64,000 nucleotides of DNA from Paenibacillus sp. BJ-4 (GCF_020404765.1 NZ_JAIVEM010000141.1:1-64000), one strand, 5' to 3'. Counted from the first letter of the stretch, positions 9,068 through 18,163 are shown. Translations and numbers: made by a program. The notes: generated by a model from the sequence alone, not told the origin.

Positions 9068-9945
9068 AAGCAGCTGTACAAAAAAGCTTTAGTACCAGCG
9101 AGGAAGAACGGGGCAAACTGTATCTCGTTGCAACACCGATTGGTAATTTGGACGATATGACCTTTAGGGCGATTAACACCCTAAAATCGTGCAGTATTAT
9201 AGCGGCAGAGGACACACGGCAGACACGCAAACTGCTGACACATTTTGAAATTACGCCGGAAATGCTCTTCAGTTATCATGAGCATAATAAGGCTGCTAGT
9301 GGGCCTGAGTTAATACGGTATATAATAGAAGGAAAAAATTTGGCACTGGTCAGCGATGCTGGTTTACCAGCCATTTCAGACCCCGGTTCAGATTTGGTCA
9401 AGCTGGCATTGGAAGCGGAAATTAGCGTCATTCCCATTCCGGGAGCGAATGCGGCATTATCAGCTTTAATTGCCTCTGGGCTGGATACAGAAAGGTTCAC
9501 CTTTGCTGGATTTCCACCACGGGAGAAAAAGGACCTGGAGAAGCTGCTGCAATCGTTTCAGGTATCTCACGGTACGATCCTTTTTTATGAATCGCCACAT
9601 CGTATTGTGAAGACACTGACGGTATTAAAGGAAACATTGGGATTACGTAAAGTGGTGCTTGCGCGTGAGCTGACCAAGCTGCATGAAGAATGGGTGCGGG
9701 GAACGGTTGAGCAATGCCTTGTTCAACTGGAGGAGTATCCGCCGATTGGTGAATATTGTCTGGTGGTTGAGGGAAAGAACGAAGCGGAAGAGGAGCAGGA
9801 GCGTCAGGCATGGTGGCAGTCCTTATCCTTGGAGGCTCATGTCGCTCATTACGAGGCAGAGGGCCTTACACGCAAGGATGCGATGAAGCGTACAGCCACG
9901 GATCGCTCCATTTCCAAGAGGGATGTTTACAACGCACTTCTGTGA
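9064..9945 (+). CDS. rsmI: 16S rRNA 2'-O-methyltransferase RsmI
   Basis: The protein has 293 residues and is a tetrapyrrole-methylase-fold enzyme that methylates the ribose of C1402 in 16S rRNA. Family motifs are LYLVATPIGNLDDMT at residue 19, AAEDTRQTRKLL near 47, LVSDAGLPAISDPG near 97 and IPIPGANAALSALI near 123. The GTG start overlaps the stop of trmN6. The genes after it are on the other strand, and no clear terminator serves rsmI itself. Confidence 0.96.
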   Translation: MKAAVQKSFSTSEEERGKLYLVATPIGNLDDMTFRAINTLKSCSIIAAEDTRQTRKLLTHFEITPEMLFSYHEHNKAASGPELIRYIIEGKNLALVSDAGLPAISDPGSDLVKLALEAEISVIPIPGANAALSALIASGLDTERFTFAGFPPREKKDLEKLLQSFQVSHGTILFYESPHRIVKTLTVLKETLGLRKVVLARELTKLHEEWVRGTVEQCLVQLEEYPPIGEYCLVVEGKNEAEEEQERQAWWQSLSLEAHVAHYEAEGLTRKDAMKRTATDRSISKRDVYNALL

Positions 9946-9959
9946 ATACCTGTTCAGAC

Positions 9960-10001
9960 AAAAAAGGGCCTTCCAACGGTTGGGTTCAAACCGTGGAAGG
10001 C
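9960..10001 (-). terminator. Terminator of abrB (minus strand)
   Basis: A long GC-rich hairpin (GCCTTCCA/TGGAAGGC arms) ends on the minus strand in a run of T, seen as A on +. There is no T-run on the + side. Confidence 0.85.
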
Positions 10002-10069
10002 AACAAGGAGTATATATGAAAAAGGTTAGAATTAACAATCTTTGATAAGTCTATTATATACTAAAATTC

Positions 10070-10324
10070 TCAGTTTGTCACAGGTGTTGGGATTTCAGAA
10101 ATGCAATCTTGGCAAACAATTTTTCCTTTGAAGTAAATTACGTTCTCAGCATTGCCGCAGAAGATACAAGCAGGCTCGTATTTTTTAAGCATGATGCGCT
10201 CGCCATCAACATAAATTTCCAGGGCGTCTTTCTCTCCGATTCCCAGAGTACGGCGCAATTCGATTGGAATAACAACACGTCCGAGCTCGTCAACTTTTCT
10301 TACAATACCAGTGGATTTCATCAT
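10070..10324 (-). CDS. abrB: Transition-state regulator AbrB
   Basis: The protein has 84 residues. The N-terminal swapped-hairpin DNA-binding domain shows STGIVRKVDELGRVVIPIEL and RRTLGIGEKDALEIYV. The C-terminal half has two CxxC pairs (CIFC, CQDC) like B. subtilis AbrB. AbrB represses stationary-phase and sporulation genes during growth. It has a GAGGAG site upstream, a good sigma-A promoter (10403-10431), and a Spo0A box just downstream of the predicted start point, which fits the known repression of abrB by Spo0A~P. spoVT in this window is its paralogue. Confidence 0.95.
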   Translation of the reverse strand: MMKSTGIVRKVDELGRVVIPIELRRTLGIGEKDALEIYVDGERIMLKKYEPACIFCGNAENVIYFKGKIVCQDCISEIPTPVTN

Positions 10325-10371
10325 AATAAATCAGGCTCCTCTCGCCGTTTAAAATTAATATAAGTGTCATG

Positions 10372-10381
10372 ATTCGACAAA
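10372..10381 (-). promoter_or_regulatory. Spo0A box in the abrB leader
   Basis: The minus strand reads TTTGTCGAAT, containing the TGTCGAA 0A box. It lies about 20 bases beyond the abrB -10 element, the kind of position used by Spo0A~P to block abrB in B. subtilis. Confidence 0.7.
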
Positions 10382-10402
10382 ATTTTCTCTTTTCTGATAA
10401 TT

Positions 10403-10431
10403 ACTATACCAACGATTCCCAAAACAGTCAA
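10403..10431 (-). promoter_or_regulatory. Sigma-A promoter of abrB
   Basis: The minus strand reads TTGACT, a 17-base spacer, then TATAGT: one mismatch to consensus in each element. Confidence 0.8.
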
Positions 10432-10527
10432 CCTAAAAAAATTAGTAACAGGCTGATTATGCAAAAGTATTTGGATTAAAGAGCTTGATGTGTGTGTATT
10501 ACCTTATTTTATAGATGATTTATCACG

Positions 10528-10589
10528 TTTGTCGATTTGGAAATGCTTAAAAACTATAATTCGACATATTACGACAAATAGTGTCGAAT
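10528..10589. promoter_or_regulatory. Cluster of Spo0A-like boxes upstream of the HD-domain gene
   Basis: TTTGTCGA at 10528-10535, then ATTCGACA (10559-10566) and TGTCGAAT (10582-10589) as a perfect 8-base inverted repeat, with ACGACAAA (10571-10578) between them. These match the 0A box TGTCGAA in both orientations. The motif is seen; Spo0A binding is inferred. Confidence 0.6.
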
Positions 10590-10656
10590 GGAGGAAACGA
10601 TTTAGGATTTTATTGTATTTTAATCCATTATTCCGAATATTAAAGGAGTTGATATC

Positions 10657-11940
10657 TTGCACCAGCCACTTAGTGAAGAAAAAGTTTTTAAAGACCCGGT
10701 ACATAACTATATCCATGTTCAGGATACAGTGATATGGCGGCTGATCAACACGCCGGAGTTCCAACGTTTGCGCCGCATCCGGCAGCTGGGTACATCTTAT
10801 CTTACGTTTCATGGAGCGGAGCATAGTCGTTTTTCACATTCACTGGGCGTATATGAAATTACGAGGCGTATTATTTCGCAATTTGAACGCGGGGATTTTC
10901 CCGATTGGCCAAAGGAGGAAGGATTGGTTGCTCTGTGCGCCGCTCTGTTGCATGATGTGGGGCACGGTCCATTTTCCCATTCCATAGAAGAAGCCTTTCA
11001 TATGAACCATGAGGATTGGACCTGTCGCATTGTATTAGGGGATACGGAGATCAACGCCGTGCTGCGGCAGGTCGATGAGGAGCTTCCGCAAAAGGTAGCT
11101 GCGGTTATTGCTAAGACGTATGACAAGCCAATCGTTGTTAACTTGGTAACCAGTCCGCTGGATGCCGACCGTATGGATTATTTGCTGCGAGATGCTCATT
11201 CGACAGGTGTCAATTACGGTACCATTGACTTGGATCGTATTTTGCGGCTGCTGCGCCCTCATAATGGAAGAATCGTCGTAAAGGAGTCGGGCATGCATGC
11301 CGTAGAGGATTATCTGATGTCACGCTATCAGATGTATTGGCAAATTTATTTTCATCCTGTAACACGCAGCTCGGAGATCCTTTTGCGTAAAATTTTCAAG
11401 CGGGCGAAGGAATTGTTTAAAAACGGATATGAGTTTGGTTTTCTGTTGGACCCGCTTCCGGACCTTCTCAAGGGAGAGCTTACGGTAGAACAGTATCTGA
11501 TGCTCGATGAGTCTCTGATTCAGACGGTATTCAGCCAGTGGAAACGTGAAAAGGACGATATTTTAAGCGATTTGAGCGCTCGTTTTATGGATCGTAAATT
11601 GTATAAATATGTAGAGATTGAAAATATGGATACAGATACCATTGATAGTGTTCGAGGAGCTTTGGCCGAGGTCGGTTTACACCCGGAATATGATCTTGAA
11701 ATTGATTTTCCGACCGATCTTCCTTATGATGTGTTTCGGAAGGGTGGCTCGACGGATAACCAGATTTTACTGCTTGGTCATCAGGGTGAAGTGAGAGAGA
11801 TTTCCGAAGTGTCGGAAATTGTACGCTCTATTAGTGGCATTCACCGAGGGAAATATCATATGTATTATCCCCAAAATAAATTAAATGGGGTAAAAGACAG
11901 GCTTCCTGCTGAAATAAGGAATTATTTTGTCAAACAATAG
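10657..11940 (+). CDS. HD-domain phosphohydrolase (YwfO/SAMHD1-like)
   Basis: The protein has 427 residues. The metal-binding signature is visible as HSRFSHSLGVYE near residue 55 (first His), LLHDVGHGPFSHSIEEAF near 102 (HD plus further His), and a later Asp in TSPLDADRMDYLLRDAHS near 165. This is the layout of HD-superfamily dNTP triphosphohydrolase-like proteins. Substrate is unknown; a nucleotide is likely. Start is TTG, nine bases after AAGGAG. It occupies the place where B. subtilis has metS, and it is divergent from abrB with several Spo0A-like boxes upstream. tatD follows. Confidence 0.9.
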   Translation: MHQPLSEEKVFKDPVHNYIHVQDTVIWRLINTPEFQRLRRIRQLGTSYLTFHGAEHSRFSHSLGVYEITRRIISQFERGDFPDWPKEEGLVALCAALLHDVGHGPFSHSIEEAFHMNHEDWTCRIVLGDTEINAVLRQVDEELPQKVAAVIAKTYDKPIVVNLVTSPLDADRMDYLLRDAHSTGVNYGTIDLDRILRLLRPHNGRIVVKESGMHAVEDYLMSRYQMYWQIYFHPVTRSSEILLRKIFKRAKELFKNGYEFGFLLDPLPDLLKGELTVEQYLMLDESLIQTVFSQWKREKDDILSDLSARFMDRKLYKYVEIENMDTDTIDSVRGALAEVGLHPEYDLEIDFPTDLPYDVFRKGGSTDNQILLLGHQGEVREISEVSEIVRSISGIHRGKYHMYYPQNKLNGVKDRLPAEIRNYFVKQ

Positions 11941-11982
11941 ACAACTATATAACAATGAAAGTAAAAAAAGGAGATCAGAACC

Positions 11983-12753
11983 TTGGAATTATTCGACACT
12001 CATACTCACTTGGATGCGCCGCAATTTGACGAAGACCGTGAAGAAGTTATAGCGCGTGCTGTCGAATCGGGAGTAACCCGGATGATTAATATCGGATTCA
12101 ATCGGGAGACGATTCCATCTACCATGAAATTGGCCGAGACGTATGATTTTATTTACGCGGCAGTCGGATGGCACCCACAGGATGCCATTACAATGCAGGA
12201 GGGTGACCTGGAGTGGATTGCATCGTTATGCAGTCACAAAAAAGTTGTAGCCATCGGGGAGATTGGTCTAGATTATTATTGGGATACATCACCGAAGGAT
12301 GTACAGCATCGTGTGCTGCGAAGTCAAATTGGTCTGGCTCGCGAGCTGAACATGCCCATTGTTATCCATAACCGGGATGCACATGAAGATATTATTAAGA
12401 TTTTACGTGAGGAAAAAGCGAGCGAGGTTGGCGGAGTTATGCACTCTTTTTCGGGAAGCTGGGAGACAGCTAAAATGGTGCTGGATATGGGCTTTCACCT
12501 CTCCTTCGGTGGGCCAATTACGTTTAAAAATGCAAAGCAGCCCAAAGAGGTGCTTGCGCAGGTTCCGCTGGACCGTCTGCTCATTGAAACGGACGCACCT
12601 TATCTGACACCTCATCCATTTCGTGGAAAACGAAATGAGTCTGCACATGTGAGACTGGTAGCAGAGGCTGCTGCCCAAATCAAGGGGATTACGGTGGAGG
12701 AATTGGTGTCTATAACGACCCAAAATGCCTTGGAACGATTTGACATTCAGTGA
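11983..12753 (+). CDS. tatD: TatD-family metal-dependent deoxyribonuclease
   Basis: The protein has 256 residues and is a TIM-barrel metal-dependent hydrolase. The metal ligands are visible as FDTHTHLD at the start, GEIGLDYYWD near 92, VIHNRDAHED near 127, HSFSGS near 150 and ETDAPYLTPHP near 200. TatD proteins degrade DNA with 3'-5' exonuclease activity; this is the B. subtilis YabD orthologue by position. Start is TTG after AAAGGAG. It is only 42 bases after the HD gene, so the two may be cotranscribed. Confidence 0.94.
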   Translation: MELFDTHTHLDAPQFDEDREEVIARAVESGVTRMINIGFNRETIPSTMKLAETYDFIYAAVGWHPQDAITMQEGDLEWIASLCSHKKVVAIGEIGLDYYWDTSPKDVQHRVLRSQIGLARELNMPIVIHNRDAHEDIIKILREEKASEVGGVMHSFSGSWETAKMVLDMGFHLSFGGPITFKNAKQPKEVLAQVPLDRLLIETDAPYLTPHPFRGKRNESAHVRLVAEAAAQIKGITVEELVSITTQNALERFDIQ

Positions 12754-12875
12754 AAAAGAGAAGAAACTAATCAAAATAATGAGATAGACGGAGCTAATCA
12801 TGAATTTGTTGCAGGAAACTCGAGAATATTACAATATTTTAACCGAATATTTTAAAAAATGTACTTGAAACCTGC

Positions 12876-12905
12876 TTTACAACATGCATAGAAACAGGAT
12901 ATCAT
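12876..12905 (+). promoter_or_regulatory. Putative sigma-A promoter of the riboswitch leader
   Basis: TTTACA and TATCAT are separated by 18 bases, about 50 bases before the aptamer. An alternative -35 TTGAAA lies at 12865-12870. Confidence 0.45.
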
Positions 12906-12954
12906 CTTTTCAGTGAATTGTTGTTTGAATGTAAACTCCAACAAGTCATTTCAT

Positions 12955-13235
12955 GAACCAGTCTCGCTGAGTCCCTTTACAGGGAACGGGGGAACCAGTA
13001 TGGCTTACTGCAGGTCCGGCATAAGGGACGAAGAGATGGTCTCTTTCGTCAGTCGGCTCGACCGAAGCTTTATCCCAAATGGGATAAACTAGGTGGAGAA
13101 GCCATATTTCGATTTCTTTCTGGGTCTTCGGGGTGAATGTGAAGGCGACCGCCATGAGCGGTTGACCCAAGCTAGGGCGACTCTCTACGTCCGAACCCGA
13201 CAGCTAACCCCGTAAGCGTAACAAGAGAGAAGCCA
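12955..13235 (+). ncRNA. c-di-AMP riboswitch (ydaO-yuaA class)
   Basis: The conserved blocks of the ydaO class are all present in order: AGGGAACGGGGGAACCA at 12981-12997, GGGTGAAT at about 13131, GGCGACCGCC at 13144-13153, GGGCGACTCTCTAC at 13175-13188, and the CCGAACCCGACAGCTAACCC block from 13191. Three extra hairpins at 13027-13050, 13053-13065 and 13069-13088 enlarge the variable region between the conserved halves. Known for the class: c-di-AMP binding usually turns genes off, often wall hydrolases and potassium transporters. A terminator follows, and the controlled gene is the yabE-like wall enzyme. Confidence 0.93.
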
Positions 13236-13275
13236 TCTCGTGCATGATTTTTCCGCATATTCACTACATGCCGGA

Positions 13276-13318
13276 AGCCACGAAAGAGCTCTCTAGTCTC
13301 TTTCTCTGGCTTTTTTTG
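13276..13318 (+). terminator. Expression-platform terminator of the riboswitch
   Basis: AGCCA-(C)-GAAAGAG pairs with CTCTTTCTCTGGCT and is followed by seven T. It is 40 bases after the aptamer and well before yabE, as expected for transcriptional control. Confidence 0.88.
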
Positions 13319-13371
13319 TTGTGAATAAAAGAAAATCTGTCATCATACTGTGGTTAAACAGGGAGGACAGC

Positions 13372-13428
13372 ATGCCGCGAAGACGGGTACATGGTGCAGG
13401 ACAGTCGCAGTACGGGCTTGTCTTGTAG
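13372..13428 (+). CDS. Possible 18-codon leader peptide before yabE
   Basis: An ATG five bases after GGGAGG opens a frame encoding MPRRRVHGAGQSQYGLVL and a TAG. It lies between the riboswitch terminator and yabE. The ribosome site is good but the peptide is very short and matches nothing I know. It could be chance. Confidence 0.3.
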   Translation: MPRRRVHGAGQSQYGLVL

Positions 13429-13504
13429 AAAATCTGTTATAGTCACGTCAAATCTCAACTATGTCTTACTCTAGACGGCGGGCTATGTAAGGAGGACGGA
13501 GGAA

Positions 13505-14653
13505 ATGGGCATTTTCCAAAAAGAGGAGACCCATGAGTCACGCTCATCCAGCATGTCTTACGTATTACGTTGGAAGAAGGAAAATGTGCGCCAGGCTGCT
13601 TTGGTTGCTATTTTTCTAATTGCACTAACGATTATGATTTCAATTCTGGTGTACACTCAAGCTAAAAAACAGGTCTTTTTTGTCATCAATGGTAAGGCAT
13701 CTGCGGTAGAAACCCGGGAATCCAAGCTCCAAGATTTGCTCAATGAGCATTCCATTTCACTTCAGCCGCATGATACGGTTTCTATGCCGCTGAACGGAGC
13801 AATACAGGATGGGGATCGCATCGTCATCAAACGTGCCAATCAAGTTAAAGTATCCTCAGGCAATGAGACGAAAAAGCTGTACACAACAGAAAATACAGTA
13901 GAGGGTGCCATTCGCACTTCGGGCTATAAATTATCGTCAAATGACAAGGTTTATCCTGCGTTGGATGCTTCTGTTTCGTCTAACATGGACATAAAAATCG
14001 TCCGCGTGAAGAAACAGCAGGTTGAACAAAAGAAACAAGTGCCTTATCAGGTCATCAAAACGTCCGATCCGAGTCTTTATAAAGGCGATAATCGGGTCAT
14101 CCAAAGCGGTAAATCAGGTGTTGTAGTCCAGCACGTTCAGAAGGTATACCATGACGGAAAATTGGTATCCAAACAGCTGGTCAATAAGAAAGTCGCACAG
14201 AAGCGTGTAGATAAGGTAATTGCGGTAGGAACGAAGAAAAAACCGGTCGTTCTGGCTGCTTCTGTCGGTCCAGAAGATGCCGTTAAGGCGACACGGGTGA
14301 GTTCGGGCAATGCTGTCCGTAAAGCAGGTGTAGATTTTAAATACAGCAAAGTATTGCAAAACGTCTCCATGACGGCGTACTCCTCACAAGAGTCAGGTAT
14401 CGGTACACGTACCGCTTCCGGCACACGTGTCACGGAAGGACGCACTATCGCTGTCGATCCAAGCATTATTCCAATCGGCTGGTGGGTGTATATTGAAGGG
14501 GTGGGCTTCCGCCGTGCGGAGGATACCGGTGGCGCCATTAAAGGCCACAAAATCGATGTGTATTATGAGAGTTTGAGCCGGGCTAATCAATTTGGTCGCA
14601 AGCACGGCAAAACCGTATATGTAATCGGGCCGGTAAAGCCTGAAATCAACTAA
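13505..14653 (+). CDS. yabE: YabE-like wall-binding protein (DUF348, G5 and 3D domains)
   Basis: The protein has 382 residues. A membrane segment (about residues 32-52) precedes two DUF348 repeats (about 57-170), a G5 domain (about 175-255) and a C-terminal 3D domain (about 285-378). The 3D Asp residues are visible in AVDPSIIPIG, RAEDTGGAIKG and KIDVYYES. The 3D domain is related to MltA/Rpf-type muralytic enzymes, so the protein probably cuts or remodels peptidoglycan while anchored at the membrane. The upstream c-di-AMP riboswitch links wall turnover to c-di-AMP. AGGAGGACGGAGG precedes the ATG. Confidence 0.92.
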   Translation: MGIFQKEETHESRSSSMSYVLRWKKENVRQAALVAIFLIALTIMISILVYTQAKKQVFFVINGKASAVETRESKLQDLLNEHSISLQPHDTVSMPLNGAIQDGDRIVIKRANQVKVSSGNETKKLYTTENTVEGAIRTSGYKLSSNDKVYPALDASVSSNMDIKIVRVKKQQVEQKKQVPYQVIKTSDPSLYKGDNRVIQSGKSGVVVQHVQKVYHDGKLVSKQLVNKKVAQKRVDKVIAVGTKKKPVVLAASVGPEDAVKATRVSSGNAVRKAGVDFKYSKVLQNVSMTAYSSQESGIGTRTASGTRVTEGRTIAVDPSIIPIGWWVYIEGVGFRRAEDTGGAIKGHKIDVYYESLSRANQFGRKHGKTVYVIGPVKPEIN

Positions 14654-14711
14654 AACGGGTTGTGTATGTTCAGGGCGATGCGATAGTATTAACATCATAG
14701 TTATACCATGC

Positions 14712-14740
14712 TAAGAAGAGGATACCCTCTTCTTATTTTG
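14712..14740 (+). terminator. Terminator after yabE
   Basis: The perfect arms TAAGAAGAGG and CCTCTTCTTA are followed by a T-rich run. Confidence 0.88.
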
Positions 14741-14799
14741 TTTTCAAAAGCAGGGAAAGATAAATATAGCATGCTGTGTAGCAGTGGGGGGAAACGTAA

Positions 14800-16237
<1,438 letters not shown>

Positions 16238-16289
16238 GCTGTAACCAAACTGTGCATTCACCCATACGATATAGGAGGGGTGATACAGT

Positions 16290-17189
16290 GTGATGATTTT
16301 AGGAGACTTGGTCGTTCGAAAATCGTATGGCGGAGATGTCACGTTTCGCGTCGAGGACATCCAGCGGGATAAAGCGATCATCAAGGGGACGGAATTTCGG
16401 CTGTTGGCTGATTCCCCGGTGAACGATCTGGTCAAGGTGCCTGCGGACCAGATTAGCGGTAAGACTCGGCAGGCCCATATTAAGGCTGGAGAGTCTCTTA
16501 ATCTGTTGCAGCAGGCAAGGCAGCGGCAAGCTGCCCGCAGTCAGGCGGCGCTGATTGGAGAGTGGAGTGATCCGGTAGAGTCGACTTACTTTGAAATGCC
16601 CGGAAAGGTACTTCATCTGGATGGAGACCCTGGCTACTTGAAAAAATGTCTCAGCCTATATGAGCAGCTCCGTGTTCCCGCAGAGGGACATCACGTTCAT
16701 GAATCGGCGATGGCCGACACGTTGTACCGGCTGCTTCCCCGTATTCGTCCAGATATCGTAGTCATTACTGGACATGACGGTGTACTGAAGCATCCTCAGC
16801 CTTATGACTTGTACAGTCTGAAAAGCTACAAAAATTCGCAAAATTTTGTGGCGGCGATTCAGGTAGCGAGACAATATGAACGTCATTTGGATTCACTGAC
16901 GATTGTAGCAGGGGCGTGCCAATCCCATTTTGAGGCGCTGCTGCGTGCAGGAGCGAACTTTGCCAGTTCACCAGGGCGAATCCTGATTCACGCGCTGGAC
17001 CCGGTTTACGTGGCTGCCAAGGCTGCCTTTACGTCAATCCGTGATACGGTCAACATGGGTGATCTGTTTCACCAGACGATCAGTGGCAGCCGTGGAGTGG
17101 GTGGTATTGAAACTAGGGGAAGTTATCGCATCGGCCTACCGAAGCTTGAAAACTTGTCGACCCTTAAAGTAACGCCTTCCGCTATCTAG
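16290..17189 (+). CDS. yabG: Sporulation-specific protease YabG
   Basis: The protein has 299 residues and is full-length for the YabG family of spore-coat proteases. Conserved segments are VITGHDGVLKH near residue 155, the VAGACQSHFEALLRAGANFASSPGR stretch near residues 207-231 (conserved Cys and His), and IHALDPVYVAAKAA. Known: YabG is a mother-cell protease that trims coat proteins such as SpoIVA and SafA. GTG at 16290 is nine bases after AGGAGGGG; an ATG is the next codon. It lies between rsmA and veg as usual. Confidence 0.95.
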   Translation: MMILGDLVVRKSYGGDVTFRVEDIQRDKAIIKGTEFRLLADSPVNDLVKVPADQISGKTRQAHIKAGESLNLLQQARQRQAARSQAALIGEWSDPVESTYFEMPGKVLHLDGDPGYLKKCLSLYEQLRVPAEGHHVHESAMADTLYRLLPRIRPDIVVITGHDGVLKHPQPYDLYSLKSYKNSQNFVAAIQVARQYERHLDSLTIVAGACQSHFEALLRAGANFASSPGRILIHALDPVYVAAKAAFTSIRDTVNMGDLFHQTISGSRGVGGIETRGSYRIGLPKLENLSTLKVTPSAI

Positions 17190-17226
17190 GTTTGAGCGTG
17201 CGAATGCTGAATAGAATTTGCCTGAA

Positions 17227-17257
17227 CAAAAGCCTCTGTCTGCAGGGGCTTTTTGTC
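17227..17257 (+). terminator. Terminator after yabG
   Basis: An AAAAGCCTCTG/CAGGGGCTTTT hairpin with one G-U pair is followed by a T-run. Confidence 0.88.
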
Positions 17258-17295
17258 ATTTTTATACGGACCATTCCTGTTCGCAAAAATTTAAA

Positions 17296-17325
17296 TTGAC
17301 AACTTATTTTTCGTGTTGTTATAAT
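17296..17325 (+). promoter_or_regulatory. veg promoter P1 (perfect -35 and -10)
   Basis: TTGACA, an 18-base spacer, TATAAT. Confidence 0.85.
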
Positions 17326-17337
17326 ATTTAGCTTGAT

Positions 17338-17366
17338 TTGACAATCTCTCTAAAATTCGTTATAAT
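17338..17366 (+). promoter_or_regulatory. veg promoter P2 (perfect sigma-A consensus)
   Basis: TTGACA, a 17-base spacer, TATAAT. It is an exact consensus and lies 29 bases before the veg start codon. It is in tandem with P1, matching the known strength of the veg promoter in B. subtilis. Confidence 0.92.
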
Positions 17367-17394
17367 GGACAAGGAAAGAGGTGGTCGTTAGGCA

Positions 17395-17676
17395 ATGGCT
17401 AAAAATACGCTGTTGGAAATCAAACGCAGTCTCGACGCACATGTAGGGCAAAAAATTTTGCTGCGGGCTAACGGCGGACGCCGTAAGACCGTCGAACGAA
17501 CTGGTGTCTTGGAAGAAACGTACCCTTCTGTTTTTATCGTCAAGCTGGATCAGGAGCAACAAACGTTTAAACGTGTCTCCTACAGCTATGCTGACATTCT
17601 TACCGAATCGGTGGAAGTCACTGTATATGATCCCGACTCCCATACAAGTGTAGTCGAGTATTTTGAAGCACCTTAA
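17395..17676 (+). CDS. veg: Veg protein
   Basis: The protein has 93 residues, full-length for Veg (DUF1021), with the core [20 protein letters not shown] near residue 10 and [18 protein letters not shown] near residues 38-56. The fold is a small beta barrel; in B. subtilis Veg promotes biofilm formation by acting on SinR. AGAGGTGG precedes the ATG. Two consensus promoters and a downstream hairpin make it a short, highly expressed unit. Confidence 0.95.
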   Translation: MAKNTLLEIKRSLDAHVGQKILLRANGGRRKTVERTGVLEETYPSVFIVKLDQEQQTFKRVSYSYADILTESVEVTVYDPDSHTSVVEYFEAP

Positions 17677-17720
17677 TTGGTTTTACGTAATTTATACCAG
17701 CTTTGCAGGTTTAACGGCGG

Positions 17721-17750
17721 CTTCGTCATTCCAAATGACGAGGTCGTTTT
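17721..17750 (+). terminator. Terminator after veg
   Basis: A CTTCGTCAT/ATGACGAGG hairpin with one G-U pair is followed by TCGTTTTG. The T-run is short, so it is only moderately convincing. Confidence 0.65.
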
Positions 17751-17787
17751 GTATATGTGGAGAAGGATGAAGCCTGGCATCTCTGCG

Positions 17788-17794
17788 CATACTA
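17788..17794 (+). promoter_or_regulatory. Sigma-G-like -10 element before sspF
   Basis: CATACTA is the exact sigma-G -10 sequence and lies 46 bases before the SASP start. The corresponding -35 (GGATGA) matches poorly, so this is tentative. Confidence 0.35.
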
Positions 17795-17840
17795 AGGCGG
17801 GAATGATCTTCCTTATTCCATTGCCGAAGGAGGCGTATGC

Positions 17841-18020
17841 ATGAGCCGAAGAAGACGGAGTGTTATGTCGGAGGAGCTGAAGTACGAGCTGGCCAAGGAT
17901 CTCGGGTTTTACGATACGGTCAAGGAAGAAGGCTGGGGAGGCATTAAAGCCAAAGATGCGGGCAATATGGTCAAGCGGGCCATTCAGCTTGCGGAGCAGG
18001 CGGCTTCCCGCAAATCGTAA
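17841..18020 (+). CDS. sspF: Alpha/beta-type small acid-soluble spore protein SspF
   Basis: The protein has 59 residues and begins [20 protein letters not shown], continuing with [18 protein letters not shown] and [15 protein letters not shown], the two conserved DNA-binding blocks of alpha/beta SASPs. It coats and protects spore DNA. AAGGAGG lies about eight bases before the ATG. It sits between veg and ispE as in B. subtilis and is expected to be made in the forespore under sigma-G. A GPR-type cleavage site is not obvious, as in B. subtilis SspF. Confidence 0.93.
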   Translation: MSRRRRSVMSEELKYELAKDLGFYDTVKEEGWGGIKAKDAGNMVKRAIQLAEQAASRKS

Positions 18021-18036
18021 TCATCGCTGGTGCTAT

Positions 18037-18083
18037 GAAAAAGCGGGGATATCCGGTCTATACCGGGTAATCTCCGCTTTTTT
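18037..18083 (+). terminator. Terminator after sspF
   Basis: AAAAGCGGGGAT pairs with ATCTCCGCTTTT around a long loop that itself contains CCGGT/ACCGG, followed by T. Confidence 0.9.
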
Positions 18084-18110
18084 GACCCTCATGACTTGAC
18101 ACGCTGAGTC

Positions 18111-18119
18111 TGATATAAT
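18111..18119 (+). promoter_or_regulatory. Extended -10 promoter of ispE
   Basis: TGATATAAT is a perfect extended -10 (TGnTATAAT). A TTGACA at 18096-18101 is only 12 bases upstream, too close to act as -35. Confidence 0.6.
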
Positions 18120-18163
18120 ATGTTAAGCTGTCTTGAGGGAAAAGTTGAAGGTGGGTGAACGCC

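Larger units (their letters stand above)
10325..10656. promoter_or_regulatory. Divergent control region between abrB and the HD-domain gene
   Basis: The 332-base AT-rich region contains the abrB promoter, one Spo0A-like box at 10372-10381, and a cluster of four more between 10528 and 10589. A weak sigma-A-like pair, TTGATG (10485-10490) and TATAGA (10510-10515), faces the HD gene, with a long 19-base spacer. No gene is supported. Confidence 0.6.
12754..13504 (+). other. Long leader region of yabE
   Basis: This 751-base gap holds a putative promoter, a c-di-AMP riboswitch, its terminator, and a short open frame before yabE, each listed separately. The stretch 13429-13504 contains a TATAGT at about 13439 that may be a second promoter, without a clear -35. 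Confidence 0.7.

Noticed and set aside
18096-18119. TTGACA with TATAAT as an ordinary promoter before ispE
   Set aside because: The spacer is only 12 bases; the extended -10 was kept instead.
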